DNA of 38,595 bases from a virus. Positions 15,308-23,870 of the stretch are shown here, piece by piece; positions within the stretch are counted from its first letter, which is position 1; the number at the start of each line of letters is the position of its first letter. Location of the stretch: positions 1 to 38,595 of IMG/VR virus record IMGVR_UViG_3300048928_000623. One strand, 5' to 3'. Made by a program: the position numbers and the translations under genes. Under the pieces are notes generated by a model, which saw nothing but the letters and a program-made list of their open reading frames with translations, ran no database searches and was not told the DNA's origin.

Positions 15308-17227
15308 ATGTGGCCGTTCGACAGCGTTAAATCTTGCGTCCCTCCGACGCTCGAGCCGCTGTGTGAGTGCCCGTCGGTCCTTCGAGCTTATCCGTGGGTT
15401 ATGGACGGCGGCCTCTGCACGGCCGCGCCTTCGGGTGCAGTCAAGACCGCGCTGGACACCTACAAGGAGTCTCTCGAGGGCGCCGTTGACGAATTCAAGG
15501 ACTGCGCTGCGGCAAATGGCACCGGAGAGTGTGAGGAAGTCCAGATCGAGGCGCAATACACAGCCGCTTATGAGGCGCTCAAGTCCATCCGCTCCGCCTT
15601 GCGCGGCGACTTCCAACTCACTTGGTTCTGGAACGCCTGCACGTCCCTCCGCGCGCGTATCTGCACGGAAAAGCGACAGCGTTGCGTCGACGAATGCCGT
15701 GGCGACGAGGCCTGCCTCACGGAATGCTCCTCCGATGATTTGGCCTGCCAGGACGATGCATCTCAGTGTGGCGCCGAGGCCCCGGACACCAACCTCTGCG
15801 CGTCCTCAAGCTCATCCTATATTACGGCGATCACCAACTGTGAGCAGGATAGGGATTGCATACTCGGGGTGCAGCAGACCTATGTGCCGATCTTTGCGGC
15901 GTGCTCGGGAAATACCAACGGCGAGATTGCTAGTTGCTATTCATCCGAATACGGGGCTGAGCTTGCTGGGAAATGTGAGGGCGACCTGGTCGACGAGCTT
16001 GAACGGCCCTCCAAAGAACGGACTGAATGTGAAGAAGACAATTCCGCTGCAGAATCGGCTTGCAGTCTCTCCTACAACCAGTGCTTCGATGCTTGCAATG
16101 ATGCGTACGAAGACTGCGATGGGCCCGACTGCGCAGACGTTCACGAAGACTGCATCGAAAGTTGCGGACGCAGCTATGGATCGTGCGTCAGCGCGAGCCT
16201 GACCGCCTATTGGTCTTGCCTCGACGGCATCGTACCGCCGGACATCGCCACTCTCGCTGCGACATTCAACTCCTGTAAATCAGCTAACATTGAAGCAATT
16301 CTCACATGTGAAGCCGAGGGGTGTGGGGATGCGATCGCCAGCGCCAGGCTTAATTGCTACACTGCTTACCGAGTCTCGGCGCTCCTGGAATCCTCCTACG
16401 GCGATAAAGTCTGCGTCTATCAGAATGGCGGAGTCGAGTACGAGTGCGACATCGAGCAGCCGCGCATCGTGGCCGCCCGGAAACGCGCGGCGCTCCAGAC
16501 GTACAACTCGTGCCTCGGGGGAATCGACTGCGCAACGGAAAATCGTGAGACGCTCCGACTCCCATCCAGCCGGTGCCATTGCGACCGCGATTGCTACAGC
16601 CAGTATGTCGCAGACTACTACCTCTGCCATGGCCGCCCATCGTGTCAGGCCGCCGCTCTCGATGGCTTCATCTCTTGCCGATGGAATTGTTGTGAGGGTA
16701 ATCTCGTCGATAGCGACCCGATCACCACGTGTTTCCGGCAGTGCAACTCCGACGCGCGGGATCAAGACGATTTCACCGGCCGCGACTGCCTCTTTGTCTG
16801 TGATGACACACACCTAGACGGCGTTATCGCCTGCATCACCGCGTACGAAACCGGAAGAATCGCGTGCGAGAGTAGCCACGAGAACTGTGTACGCACTTTG
16901 CTCCTCCAAGCGTGGGCGGCCTTTCCTGATCCTTTCGAGGGCGATGATTGTGAGACTCCATACGAAACCTGCCTCGGTTCTCTCTCGAGTTGTGGCAGCC
17001 AGCAGGACGCCTATGCCGCGTGCAAAACCGCCTGCGAGACTACGGAAGATTTTCCTAACACCTTCGATATGGACACCTGCAAACAGGCCTGCCGAGCGGT
17101 TGATCTCACGAAGGTTGGAGGCTGCTCGCCTTGCAATTCGATGGACAGCGCATTTGTCAGCCCCAATGAGCCGCTGAATCTCTACACCGACTATTCGAGT
17201 ATCCCTTGGTACACTGTGATTCGTTGA
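15308..17227 (+). CDS. Large cysteine-rich tail-region protein
   Basis: A 639-aa protein with 62 cysteines by my count (about one residue in ten). They are spread from residue 10 to near 600, in repeats such as CxxxC and CxxxCxxxxxxC set in Tyr/Asp-rich helical segments (for example CFDACNDAYEDC). There is no signal peptide or membrane span. The composition is rich in Asp/Glu and the C-terminal 30 residues lack cysteines. The gene sits inside the tail operon between unknown tail genes and a fibre gene. A disulfide-stabilised spike or fibre, or a metal-binding protein, are both possible; no known phage family comes to mind. Confidence 0.75.
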   Translation: MWPFDSVKSCVPPTLEPLCECPSVLRAYPWVMDGGLCTAAPSGAVKTALDTYKESLEGAVDEFKDCAAANGTGECEEVQIEAQYTAAYEALKSIRSALRGDFQLTWFWNACTSLRARICTEKRQRCVDECRGDEACLTECSSDDLACQDDASQCGAEAPDTNLCASSSSSYITAITNCEQDRDCILGVQQTYVPIFAACSGNTNGEIASCYSSEYGAELAGKCEGDLVDELERPSKERTECEEDNSAAESACSLSYNQCFDACNDAYEDCDGPDCADVHEDCIESCGRSYGSCVSASLTAYWSCLDGIVPPDIATLAATFNSCKSANIEAILTCEAEGCGDAIASARLNCYTAYRVSALLESSYGDKVCVYQNGGVEYECDIEQPRIVAARKRAALQTYNSCLGGIDCATENRETLRLPSSRCHCDRDCYSQYVADYYLCHGRPSCQAAALDGFISCRWNCCEGNLVDSDPITTCFRQCNSDARDQDDFTGRDCLFVCDDTHLDGVIACITAYETGRIACESSHENCVRTLLLQAWAAFPDPFEGDDCETPYETCLGSLSSCGSQQDAYAACKTACETTEDFPNTFDMDTCKQACRAVDLTKVGGCSPCNSMDSAFVSPNEPLNLYTDYSSIPWYTVIR

Positions 17228-17229
17228 CA
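17224..17229 (+). promoter_or_regulatory. TTGACA start-linked element (fibre gene)
   Basis: The element includes the TGA stop of the cysteine-rich gene and lies exactly 16 nt before ATG 17246, with GGGGG between. Confidence 0.58.
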
Positions 17230-17245
17230 TGGTGCGCGGGGGTGG

Positions 17246-17992
17246 ATGCGCATCTACATTGACCTGGTAACCCTTATTCCGACATCGGAGATCTACGAGC
17301 GATCACAGATCATCCAGAGTGCGGGAGCAAAGCGAGGCGATGGAGATCCGCTCGAGGTGCTTTTTCACCGGAGTGGCGTGCCAGAGCGGCTTCCGATCGG
17401 CACCGCGATCACGTTCTGCGGAAAGACGGCCGGAAAGCAGGATGAGGATCCTCCCCTCGTGATTTGTCAGACGTTCCTGCGCCCGCTCACGGACGAGGAA
17501 TTCTACTTCGCCGAGCCCGACTACAATGGCGAGGCGCTCTCCCAAGCCCTCAATAGTGGTGATGGGGATGATGGGAACGATATCTCGCCCCTTCTGGTCG
17601 ACGGCGAAATTTCGTGGCTCCTTCCAGGTTACGATCGTCCCAGGAGCACGAAGACGTTCACCGTCACGATCGAGAATGACGTGTATAAAGGCGACGAGGC
17701 TCTCCCGAGCCCGGCAGGGCCGACTTACCTCACACAGGCTCAGAGCGATGCCCGATATCTTCAGGGGCAGATCGTTTCCACCAACGTCACCAGCGGCCTA
17801 GACTACGTCGATTTCGTGATCGCTTCAGGGGCGAAGATCATGCCCGTGGCGATCGAGAAGCCATCACCGGCGTCCGACAACATTGTCGCAGTTTCTTTTT
17901 CCCGGCCGACATCCACGACGGCACGGCTCCACCTCAGCGCTCCGGCTCCGTCAGCCGGATACATCGCAACCATTCTCAAACAAGATGCGTAG
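17246..17992 (+). CDS. Tail fibre / baseplate-attachment protein
   Basis: A 248-aa protein. The N-terminal 150 residues are beta-rich with acidic loops (NSGDGDDGNDIS). At about 165-175 it carries the segment TYLTQAQSDARYLQ. This A(x)ARYL-type motif recurs in many phage fibre proteins as a short trimerising stretch before a receptor-binding or connecting domain. The last 70 residues form a small beta domain. It overlaps the next gene by 8 nt, so the two are probably translated together as fibre partners. Confidence 0.6.
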   Translation: MRIYIDLVTLIPTSEIYERSQIIQSAGAKRGDGDPLEVLFHRSGVPERLPIGTAITFCGKTAGKQDEDPPLVICQTFLRPLTDEEFYFAEPDYNGEALSQALNSGDGDDGNDISPLLVDGEISWLLPGYDRPRSTKTFTVTIENDVYKGDEALPSPAGPTYLTQAQSDARYLQGQIVSTNVTSGLDYVDFVIASGAKIMPVAIEKPSPASDNIVAVSFSRPTSTTARLHLSAPAPSAGYIATILKQDA

Positions 17993-19646
17993 ATTCCTCA
18001 TTTTCCTCGGAGCTGCGGCGCTCGCCGGCAGCGCATATTCCCAGACCGCGTTCGGCACCGCCAAGGTGAAGAAGCTTCAGGTGACTCGCACCACTGGTTC
18101 GCCGCTCGATGGCATTATAGACATCGACAACCCCTCAGGTGACTATCTCCGACTTTTTGCGGATGACGGAGGATCCGATGGCCTTCGATTCTTTAGCGCA
18201 GGAGGAATCTACGCGGCGGGTTTGGTGCAAGGTGGTGGCGTCGATTTTGGGGCTGCAAACTCCGTTTTCCTTCAATCTGGGGGTATCGGATTCGAGGGTG
18301 CCACTGCGAATGCCTTCGAGGGTTCACTCACCTCGGCCGACGTAACGGCAGATCGGACGTGGACGCTTCCGGACGCAAGCGGCACGATCTCGCTGCTCGG
18401 TGTGCCGCAGACTTGGACGGCAACTCAAACCTTCGCGTCTCGGGTCTACTCCACGGGAACCGGTGGACCTTCGGGATTCCTGGGCACCAGTGGCACTGGA
18501 CACGGAAACGATTCCTTCTTCTGGATCAATTCGGCCGCGGGCACTGACGCGAAAACCTGGGACATTGCCGTCTCTGGAAATCAGCAGCTTTTTCGCCTGG
18601 TGAACGACGCGAACTCCAGCGACACAAAGTGGCTTACAGTCACGCGCAGTGGGCTGTCCGTATCTTCCATTGCTTTCGGTTCGCCAGTAACGATTGCCAG
18701 CTCAAGCACGGCAGGACTGGCGTTTACGCCCGGGGATGGAACCGGGAATGTAATGTCTTTTTACAATCCCACAGGGGACGAGTTGCGGCTGAAGAACAGC
18801 AGCGCAGACGTTGCGATTTTCGGCGATGGCGGAACCCTCAGCGCTGTGAGGATTCAGGGTGGTAGCGTTTCGAGCGCTGCAAATACCGTAGCTCTTCGTT
18901 CGGGAGGTCTGGAGTTTGAGGGGCTGACTGACGACGCAAATGAGGGCCTCTTGGCAGCGGCCGACGTTACGGCCGATCGCACTTGGACGCTTCCAAATGT
19001 ATCCGGAACCATTCCCGTCATGGAGTCGACTGGCGTATGCCAGATCGCAAGTAGTAGTGAACCCATCTTGCAGATCGGAGGAGGGAATAATAACGCTATC
19101 CAACTCGTCAGGGATTCGGCGGGTGGGGGCAATGCAATCTCTTCAGGACATAGCGGATACAGTCTGACACTGATCGGTGGCGCGTACAACGCGGGTACAG
19201 ATGCTGGAGCCTCCATTGTCCTGACCGGCGGAACGAATGGCGTCGCCGCTGATGTGTTCATTTTCGGCAAGGACGCGTCGGAGAGTGCCTGGCCCGCTAC
19301 CGAATACGGGCGATGGACGTCATCGCTTTTTTCAGTCTCGACCTCCTTCAAACTGGGATCATCGGGCGCGAGCCTTTCGACCATCCTCAGCGCGACTGGC
19401 TCATTAGATTTCACGTCGATCGCAGCGAACTCTGAGCAGACCCAAACCCTCACGGTGACCGGTGCTGTGACGACGAATACCCCGAGCGTTTCGCTCGGCT
19501 GGTCGGCAGCGTTGCCGGACGGCGTGGTCGTTAAGGCGGTGTGGGTCAGTGCAGCAAACACGGTCTCCGTCCGTGTTGCCAATGTCACTGGATCCTCGAT
19601 CGATCCGAGTGCCATCACCGTCAGGGCCACGATCATTCAATTTTGA
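17985..19646 (+). CDS. Tail-fibre-like protein with signal peptide and internal duplication
   Basis: A 553-aa protein. Residues 1-20 look like a Sec signal (MRRFLIFLGAAALAGSAYSQ). The body is Gly/Ser/Thr/Ala-rich with few charges and two homologous modules of about 95 residues. Each module runs from NPxGDxLRL through an SGGxxFEG segment to ADRTWTLPxxSGTI, near residues 43-140 and 250-345. The C-terminal 100 residues (TLTVTGAVTTNTPSVSLGWSA and ANVTGSSIDPSAITVRA) match the beta domain common at phage fibre ends. The modules look like fibre repeats; export via Sec is unexpected for a virion part. Confidence 0.65.
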   Translation: MRRFLIFLGAAALAGSAYSQTAFGTAKVKKLQVTRTTGSPLDGIIDIDNPSGDYLRLFADDGGSDGLRFFSAGGIYAAGLVQGGGVDFGAANSVFLQSGGIGFEGATANAFEGSLTSADVTADRTWTLPDASGTISLLGVPQTWTATQTFASRVYSTGTGGPSGFLGTSGTGHGNDSFFWINSAAGTDAKTWDIAVSGNQQLFRLVNDANSSDTKWLTVTRSGLSVSSIAFGSPVTIASSSTAGLAFTPGDGTGNVMSFYNPTGDELRLKNSSADVAIFGDGGTLSAVRIQGGSVSSAANTVALRSGGLEFEGLTDDANEGLLAAADVTADRTWTLPNVSGTIPVMESTGVCQIASSSEPILQIGGGNNNAIQLVRDSAGGGNAISSGHSGYSLTLIGGAYNAGTDAGASIVLTGGTNGVAADVFIFGKDASESAWPATEYGRWTSSLFSVSTSFKLGSSGASLSTILSATGSLDFTSIAANSEQTQTLTVTGAVTTNTPSVSLGWSAALPDGVVVKAVWVSAANTVSVRVANVTGSSIDPSAITVRATIIQF

Positions 19647-19647
19647 T

Positions 19648-19917
19648 ATGAGAGCACTACTCGCACTCCTCGCCAGCGTGGCGATCGTCGCCGCGCAGAT
19701 CCCGGTCGAACCCGTACCGACTCCTACGCCTCCACCCGCATTGCCTGAGTTCCAGGCTACGCTCGACGCCTCGGCTGTCGCCACCTTGCTGTCCCTATTC
19801 AGCTTTCCTGACGGGCCACCAGAGATCGGGGATGTGTGGTACTTCGAGGGCCAGCGGCAGGGGGATGTCATAAAGGTGATCCTGCGGATCAAACTGCCGG
19901 AATCTGACCCGGACTAG
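19648..19917 (+). CDS. Small exported Pro-rich protein
   Basis: An 89-aa protein. A signal-type N-terminus (MRALLALLASVAIVAAQ) is followed by a Pro-rich spacer (PVEPVPTPTPPPALPEF) and a compact 55-residue domain. There is no lipobox cysteine. A secreted, Pro-rich small protein next to holin genes recalls outer spanins, but the missing lipobox argues against a classical Rz1. It starts 1 nt after the fibre stop. Confidence 0.55.
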   Translation: MRALLALLASVAIVAAQIPVEPVPTPTPPPALPEFQATLDASAVATLLSLFSFPDGPPEIGDVWYFEGQRQGDVIKVILRIKLPESDPD

Positions 19918-19923
19918 GCTCCG

Positions 19924-19929
19924 TTGACA
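19924..19929 (+). promoter_or_regulatory. TTGACA start-linked element (lysis cassette)
   Basis: Exactly 16 nt before ATG 19946, with GGGG close to the start. It opens the coupled block of lysis genes. Confidence 0.58.
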
Positions 19930-19945
19930 CCATTTGAGGGGTGTC

Positions 19946-20149
19946 ATGTGGTCACTCGCAAGCATCTATTTTGAACGGCACCCGCTGGCCACCGGGGCGC
20001 TGGGCACATCGGCCTCAGCAGCCGCAACCATGGTCACCTTCCTTCAGCAACTCGACGCCATTGTCCGAGTCGCTGGCGGCGTGCTGGGGCTCGCGATCGC
20101 GATCCTCACGCTCGCCATCCAGTGGCGCAACTTCCGCAACAAACGATGA
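19946..20149 (+). CDS. Putative holin
   Basis: A 67-aa protein. A polar N-terminus is followed by one weakly hydrophobic helix (SAAATMVTFLQQL) and one strong membrane helix (VAGGVLGLAIAILTLAIQW), then the basic end RNFRNKR. Size, hydrophobic helices, charged tail and position five genes before the endolysin fit a small holin that permeabilises the inner membrane. The ATG at 19946 is chosen over an upstream TTG because it lies 16 nt after the TTGACA element. Confidence 0.6.
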   Translation: MWSLASIYFERHPLATGALGTSASAAATMVTFLQQLDAIVRVAGGVLGLAIAILTLAIQWRNFRNKR

Positions 20150-20502
20150 ATACCATCACCGCATGGGCCCGCAATTTTGCGGCCTCTCTCCTCGGCATCT
20201 CCGGTGCCCTAAAAACCTTCTTCTTCGACACCATCCTGCCGCTCTTCGATAAGAATCGAGCGGCCATCCTCTCGGTCGCACTTCCGATTGCGGTGAAGCT
20301 TGTTCTCGCGGCCGAGCAGAAGTACCTCGGAAAATCTGGCTTCGGAAATCTCAAGATGGATGAGGTCGTCACGCAGCTCGGGGCCGCACTTGCGGACGAC
20401 GGTCGTTTGTGTGGGGAGGAGCTTGCTGAAATTTCCAGCGGCTTTCTCCGAACGATCGGCCAGCTCGCCTGGCAGAAGTTGTCTGACGAGGGGGTGCTCT
20501 GA
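20146..20502 (+). CDS. Lysis-cassette protein, possibly holin-like (LLH type)
   Basis: A 118-aa protein. An amphipathic N-terminus (WARNFAASLLGISGAL) and a hydrophobic stretch (AILSVALPIAVKLVLAAE) are followed by a soluble helical domain. The AAEQKYLGKSG segment after a membrane helix recalls LLH-family holins. It is coupled by ATGA overlap to the small holin and by TGATG to the next gene. It may be an antiholin or second holin; the assignment is tentative. Confidence 0.5.
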   Translation: MNTITAWARNFAASLLGISGALKTFFFDTILPLFDKNRAAILSVALPIAVKLVLAAEQKYLGKSGFGNLKMDEVVTQLGAALADDGRLCGEELAEISSGFLRTIGQLAWQKLSDEGVL

Positions 20503-20873
20503 TGAACCCCTTCACGGCGAAAATCCTCGGATTCGTTTCCGGTCGCATTGGGCGTTGGCTCACTCCTCTCTTCGTCGCGGCCGTTGCGGCTTGCGTCGTA
20601 CAAGTCGCGAAGGTCAGTCCCGATGCGGCAGCGAAGGTCGACCAGGCGAAAGTCGTCGACTTCCTTTCCGATCTCGCCACCGGCGCGGCCACCGCGGCGG
20701 TTGGTATCTGGACGGTTTCCAAGATGTCCAAAGGCGTCGAGACCATGCAGGAGGATCACAATGCAGTCGTTTCGCCGGAAGAGCATCTGAAGGTGGACGG
20801 AGTTCCCGGTCCCAAAACCATCGCAGCGAACCGCAAACGATGTTCACGCCAGGCTGTCGCATTCCGAAAGTGA
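20502..20873 (+). CDS. Small membrane protein of the lysis cassette
   Basis: A 123-aa protein with two hydrophobic stretches, about 20-38 (LTPLFVAAVAACVVQVA) and 57-70 (LATGAATAAVGIWTV), and a soluble C-terminus. The C-terminus contains KVDGVPGPKTIA, which resembles the repeat of peptidoglycan-binding domains (DGxxGPxT). If so, it would tether membrane to cell wall, as a spanin-type or endolysin-partner protein might. It overlaps both neighbours. Confidence 0.5.
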   Translation: MNPFTAKILGFVSGRIGRWLTPLFVAAVAACVVQVAKVSPDAAAKVDQAKVVDFLSDLATGAATAAVGIWTVSKMSKGVETMQEDHNAVVSPEEHLKVDGVPGPKTIAANRKRCSRQAVAFRK

Positions 20874-21076
20874 CGGAGGCCTGCACATATTTCGAGATCC
20901 CGAATGAGATCGTCGATTCGATCACTCGGGCCGAGGCGGGTACCAATCCGCCTCCTGAGGATCCGCGTCCTTTTCTCATTCGGCTCCTCAGCTCCATTCG
21001 CGTGATGCTGAAGCCGAAGCTGAAGTCCGGACGTCTGGAAATCGAGGGAGAAGTCACGGGAGGCACGGATTTCTGA
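20840..21076 (+). CDS. Small hypothetical protein before the endolysin
   Basis: A 78-aa protein overlapping the previous gene by 34 nt. It contains FEIPNEIVDSITRAEAG, a Pro-rich turn and a basic helix. The palindrome at 21026-21039 is in its last codons (SGRLE). Its stop overlaps the endolysin ATG (TGATG). No recognised domain. Confidence 0.5.
   Translation: MFTPGCRIPKVTEACTYFEIPNEIVDSITRAEAGTNPPPEDPRPFLIRLLSSIRVMLKPKLKSGRLEIEGEVTGGTDF
21026..21039. repeat. Dispersed 14-bp palindrome, copy 4 (variant, inverted)
   Basis: TCCGGACGTCTGGA, the reverse complement of the variant seen at 847 and 34167. Confidence 0.7.
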
Positions 21077-21789
21077 TGGCTCTCGACTCCACCATTGTGC
21101 GCCGGATTCAATCCCGCGTCGGCGTTTCCCAGGACGGCATTCTCGGGCCAATCACCCTCACGGCGATCGATCTCGCCCTGACGCCGGCGGCGTCCTCGGA
21201 AGTTCCCAAATCGGGAACCGCCGCGAATCTCGATATCGGCGACCGCATCGTCGCGGTGGCCATTCGTTACCTCAATCTGGTCGAGACCCAGAGCAATGCT
21301 CAGTGGGATGATCCGAAGACCCCGGGTGTCGATGCTCGTGCATTGCAGATTCGGGCGGCGCTCATCGCCTCGGGTCACACCGACGGCGCACCGTATTGCG
21401 CGGCGTTCGTCGAAGCCATCTGGCGTCTCGCCTATGCAGAGGCGGGTGCGAGAGCGACCACGATCGCGAGGCTGACGAGTCTTCTTTGCCCCAGCGTCAT
21501 GACTTCATTCATGAACTGGAAGCGCGAGGGCCTCATCACGCAAACGCCAGTGAAGGGCGCGATTTTTTTCATGCAGAAGGGCGAGTCCTGGACCGGCCAT
21601 GCGGGCATTGTCCGCGCCGTAAAGGACGGATACATCGAGACGATCGAGGGAAATACCTCCCCCATGGCGGGGACACCCGAGGCGGATCGAAACGGCGACG
21701 GCATCTACGCCAAGCAGCGCCGCCTGCAGTTCACCATGAACACATCCGGTCTATGGCTGCGAGGCTTCCTGAATCCGATCACCCCGTGA
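21076..21789 (+). CDS. Endolysin, CHAP/NlpC-P60-type peptidase
   Basis: A 237-aa protein. Residues 8-35 resemble a single peptidoglycan-binding repeat (VGVSQDGILGPITLTAID). A cysteine peptidase domain follows: Cys108 in APYCAAFVEAIW as nucleophile, His175 in WTGHAGIV as base, and Asn193 in EGNTS as third residue. The spacing matches CHAP-type amidases or endopeptidases that cleave cell-wall peptides. There is no signal peptide, so release depends on a holin. The linker between the two domains carries a GTTCCC palindrome. Confidence 0.82.
   Translation: MALDSTIVRRIQSRVGVSQDGILGPITLTAIDLALTPAASSEVPKSGTAANLDIGDRIVAVAIRYLNLVETQSNAQWDDPKTPGVDARALQIRAALIASGHTDGAPYCAAFVEAIWRLAYAEAGARATTIARLTSLLCPSVMTSFMNWKREGLITQTPVKGAIFFMQKGESWTGHAGIVRAVKDGYIETIEGNTSPMAGTPEADRNGDGIYAKQRRLQFTMNTSGLWLRGFLNPITP
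21202..21218. repeat. GTTCCC-N5-GGGAAC palindrome, endolysin copy
   Basis: GTTCCCAAATCGGGAAC, identical to the 17-mer in terL at 2874. It encodes the VPKSGT linker between the wall-binding and peptidase domains. Confidence 0.65.
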
Positions 21790-21941
21790 GTACAGAGCAG
21801 CTCCTCGAGTTGCTCTGCCCAAACCAGCTCACGGCCGCCGACTACAACTTCATCGTCGAGCAGCTCCGGCATGCTCCGCCCGCGATCTCTCGCGTGCTCA
21901 TCGTCATGATGCTTCTCGACCAGGCGCGCCCGAAGAGATGA
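21786..21941 (+). CDS. Small hypothetical protein (51 aa)
   Basis: A GTG start overlaps the endolysin stop (GTGA), and the stop overlaps the next gene's ATG. The product is helical: STEQLLELLCPNQLTA, then FIVEQLRHAPPAISRVLIVM and a basic tail. The double coupling supports translation. The compact two-helix pattern suggests a protein-interaction module, but no family is certain. Confidence 0.5.
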   Translation: MSTEQLLELLCPNQLTAADYNFIVEQLRHAPPAISRVLIVMMLLDQARPKR

Positions 21942-22657
21942 GATCATTTTTCGTAGCCCTCCTGCTACTGCCCGTTTTCGCGATTGCCGCTCCCGTTCGG
22001 GTGCAGTCTGCCAAAGCAAATTCGGGCGGCGTCACCATGACGTCGATCAATCTGACGTTCTCGTCGGCCCCGACAGCTGGAAACATTCTCGTCATCGCCG
22101 TTGCGACGAATTCAAACGCTCCAATCGTCGCGCCGAGCGGCTCGCTGTCGGTGATGTCGAACACGGTCGTCGCGGCGAATGCAACCTGGCTCACGACAAT
22201 TGTCTGCAAGGTCTTCTCTGGGGCGAGTTCCACGGTCACCATCACCATCCAGTCCTCCACAGCCATCGCAGCCGTGGGAGCGGAGTATAGTGGAGTTTCC
22301 GGGCTTGTGGATCGGCAGGCTGTCGCGATTGGAAGTTCGACGTCGCCGGCGAGTGGTGCGACTTCCACCACATCGAGCGCGAACCAACTCTGGATCGGGG
22401 CGATTGCCTTCCGAAGCGGGCTGACATTCTCACTGCCGACGGGCGGTTTCACGACGATCGACCAGGACAAGAGTACGCTTTCCACGGCAAACGACCGGGG
22501 AGTCGTGCTTGCCGAGCAAATTGTGACTTCGACGGGTACGCCTGCTTTTGGAGGAACACTTTCGGCCTCGAACAACTGGGCGGCGGGAGTCTCAGCGCTC
22601 GAGATCTCCAATCCAGGCAGCGGCGCCGGGCGACGCCCGCAAGTGAGGACGCCATAA
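21938..22657 (+). CDS. Exported beta-sandwich protein
   Basis: A 239-aa protein with a signal peptide (MRSFFVALLLLPVFAIAAP). The mature part is Ser/Thr/Ala-rich beta sequence, similar in style to secreted or virion-associated Ig-like proteins: a TAGNILVIAVATNSNAP strand, YSGVSG, ALEISN. The tail GRRPQVRTP is basic. It is coupled by overlap with the 51-aa gene. It may be a surface adhesin or lysogenic conversion product. Confidence 0.55.
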   Translation: MRSFFVALLLLPVFAIAAPVRVQSAKANSGGVTMTSINLTFSSAPTAGNILVIAVATNSNAPIVAPSGSLSVMSNTVVAANATWLTTIVCKVFSGASSTVTITIQSSTAIAAVGAEYSGVSGLVDRQAVAIGSSTSPASGATSTTSSANQLWIGAIAFRSGLTFSLPTGGFTTIDQDKSTLSTANDRGVVLAEQIVTSTGTPAFGGTLSASNNWAAGVSALEISNPGSGAGRRPQVRTP

Positions 22658-22658
22658 C

Positions 22659-23870
22659 ATGCAGAAAAACGTTTCCGGCCAGAAGGTCATCATTCACGTT
22701 TACGATTCTGCAGGCGCGCTCAAACCCGGAGACGCCGCGAATCTCACCGTCTATGTCGCAAAAGACGGCGGCACTCCGACTGCTCTCACCGACACTACGG
22801 CTACAGAGCTCAGTTCCGCGAACGCGCCCGGAGCCTACATCCTCGATTTGACCCAGTCCGAGACGAACGCGGACATGCTGCTTTTCACGGGGAAATCAAC
22901 GACGCCAGGCGTGAGCGTGGATCCCCAGCTCATCCGACCGTACCCGGCGAATTTCACCGCGCTTGGTATCTCGGCGGGCGGCGTTGTATCCGATCCGGCG
23001 GGAGTCACCAGTCTCCTCGGCCGACTGACGGCCACACGAGCAGGATATCTCGACAATCTTTCGGCTCTGCCATCGAGCAACGCCGATATGCAGACGCTCC
23101 TGGGGAGACTTACCGAGGCCCGGGCGGGATATCTCGATGTCCTTAACGGCATCGTGGCGTCGATCGCCGCGCAGGTTCAGGCCGGTATCATCAATGAGTC
23201 CGATGGCAACGCAGTGCTCGCTGCGATCGTCGCGAAGATCGCAGAGCTGAATCCCTCCCTCGACGAGCTGACCCCAGCGGTGATCGCGGCCGGAGTCCGC
23301 ATCGAGCTCGCTCCGGAACTTGCCCGGATCGATGCTACCATTTCCTCGAGGCTCGCTGCGGCGAGCTACACCGCACCGAACAATGGCGGCATTGTGGCAA
23401 TCAAGGAGCGCACCGACCGTCTGCCCGACGATCCTGCCGGAGTATCCGATCTGCCAGAGGGTGGGGGAGGCGGCGGAGATGGCCTGCCCAGCGATCTACG
23501 GATCAAGCTCGAGGCTGCCGCTGATCGCGTGCTCGCTGTCCCCGGAGACGATTCCCCGATCGACATCATTCCGGCCAGCGAGAACCCGCTGATTTCCCAC
23601 GTGGGTGTCAGCGTGTGGAATGCCGACGGCACGCCAGCTGCGAATTTCCCGCTTACGTTTTTCCCGATCGCTGCACCTCGAGGCCTATTCGTCATCCGAG
23701 ATAAAATTACTTTCCGGACGAATGAGAACGGCCGACTCGAACGCGATGGGAATGAATATATCAGCCTTGTTCGGGGCTGTGTGTTTCAGGTGACCTCGCA
23801 GGATCTCCGGCTCAGCAAGTCTTTCACGACGGATGAACCTGCTATCAACCTAGAGCTTCGACTTGGCTGA
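22659..23870 (+). CDS. Tail-fibre-like structural protein
   Basis: A 403-aa protein. The N-terminal 90 residues (NVSGQKVIIHVYDSAG; AANLTVYVAKDGGTPTALTD) match a beta domain frequent in phage tail-fibre or virion proteins. Two helical repeats follow (LLGRLTATRAGYLDNL and LLGRLTEARAGYLDVL, about residues 115-165). A Gly-rich hinge (GGGGGGDG) then leads to an Ig-like C-terminal domain. The last 26 nt overlap the convergent minus-strand gene. Confidence 0.62.
   Translation: MQKNVSGQKVIIHVYDSAGALKPGDAANLTVYVAKDGGTPTALTDTTATELSSANAPGAYILDLTQSETNADMLLFTGKSTTPGVSVDPQLIRPYPANFTALGISAGGVVSDPAGVTSLLGRLTATRAGYLDNLSALPSSNADMQTLLGRLTEARAGYLDVLNGIVASIAAQVQAGIINESDGNAVLAAIVAKIAELNPSLDELTPAVIAAGVRIELAPELARIDATISSRLAAASYTAPNNGGIVAIKERTDRLPDDPAGVSDLPEGGGGGGDGLPSDLRIKLEAAADRVLAVPGDDSPIDIIPASENPLISHVGVSVWNADGTPAANFPLTFFPIAAPRGLFVIRDKITFRTNENGRLERDGNEYISLVRGCVFQVTSQDLRLSKSFTTDEPAINLELRLG

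Noticed and set aside
16280-16813. Minus-strand open frame opposite the cysteine-rich gene
   Set aside because: Shadow frame; the plus-strand gene is continuous, fits the operon and has regular cysteine repeats.
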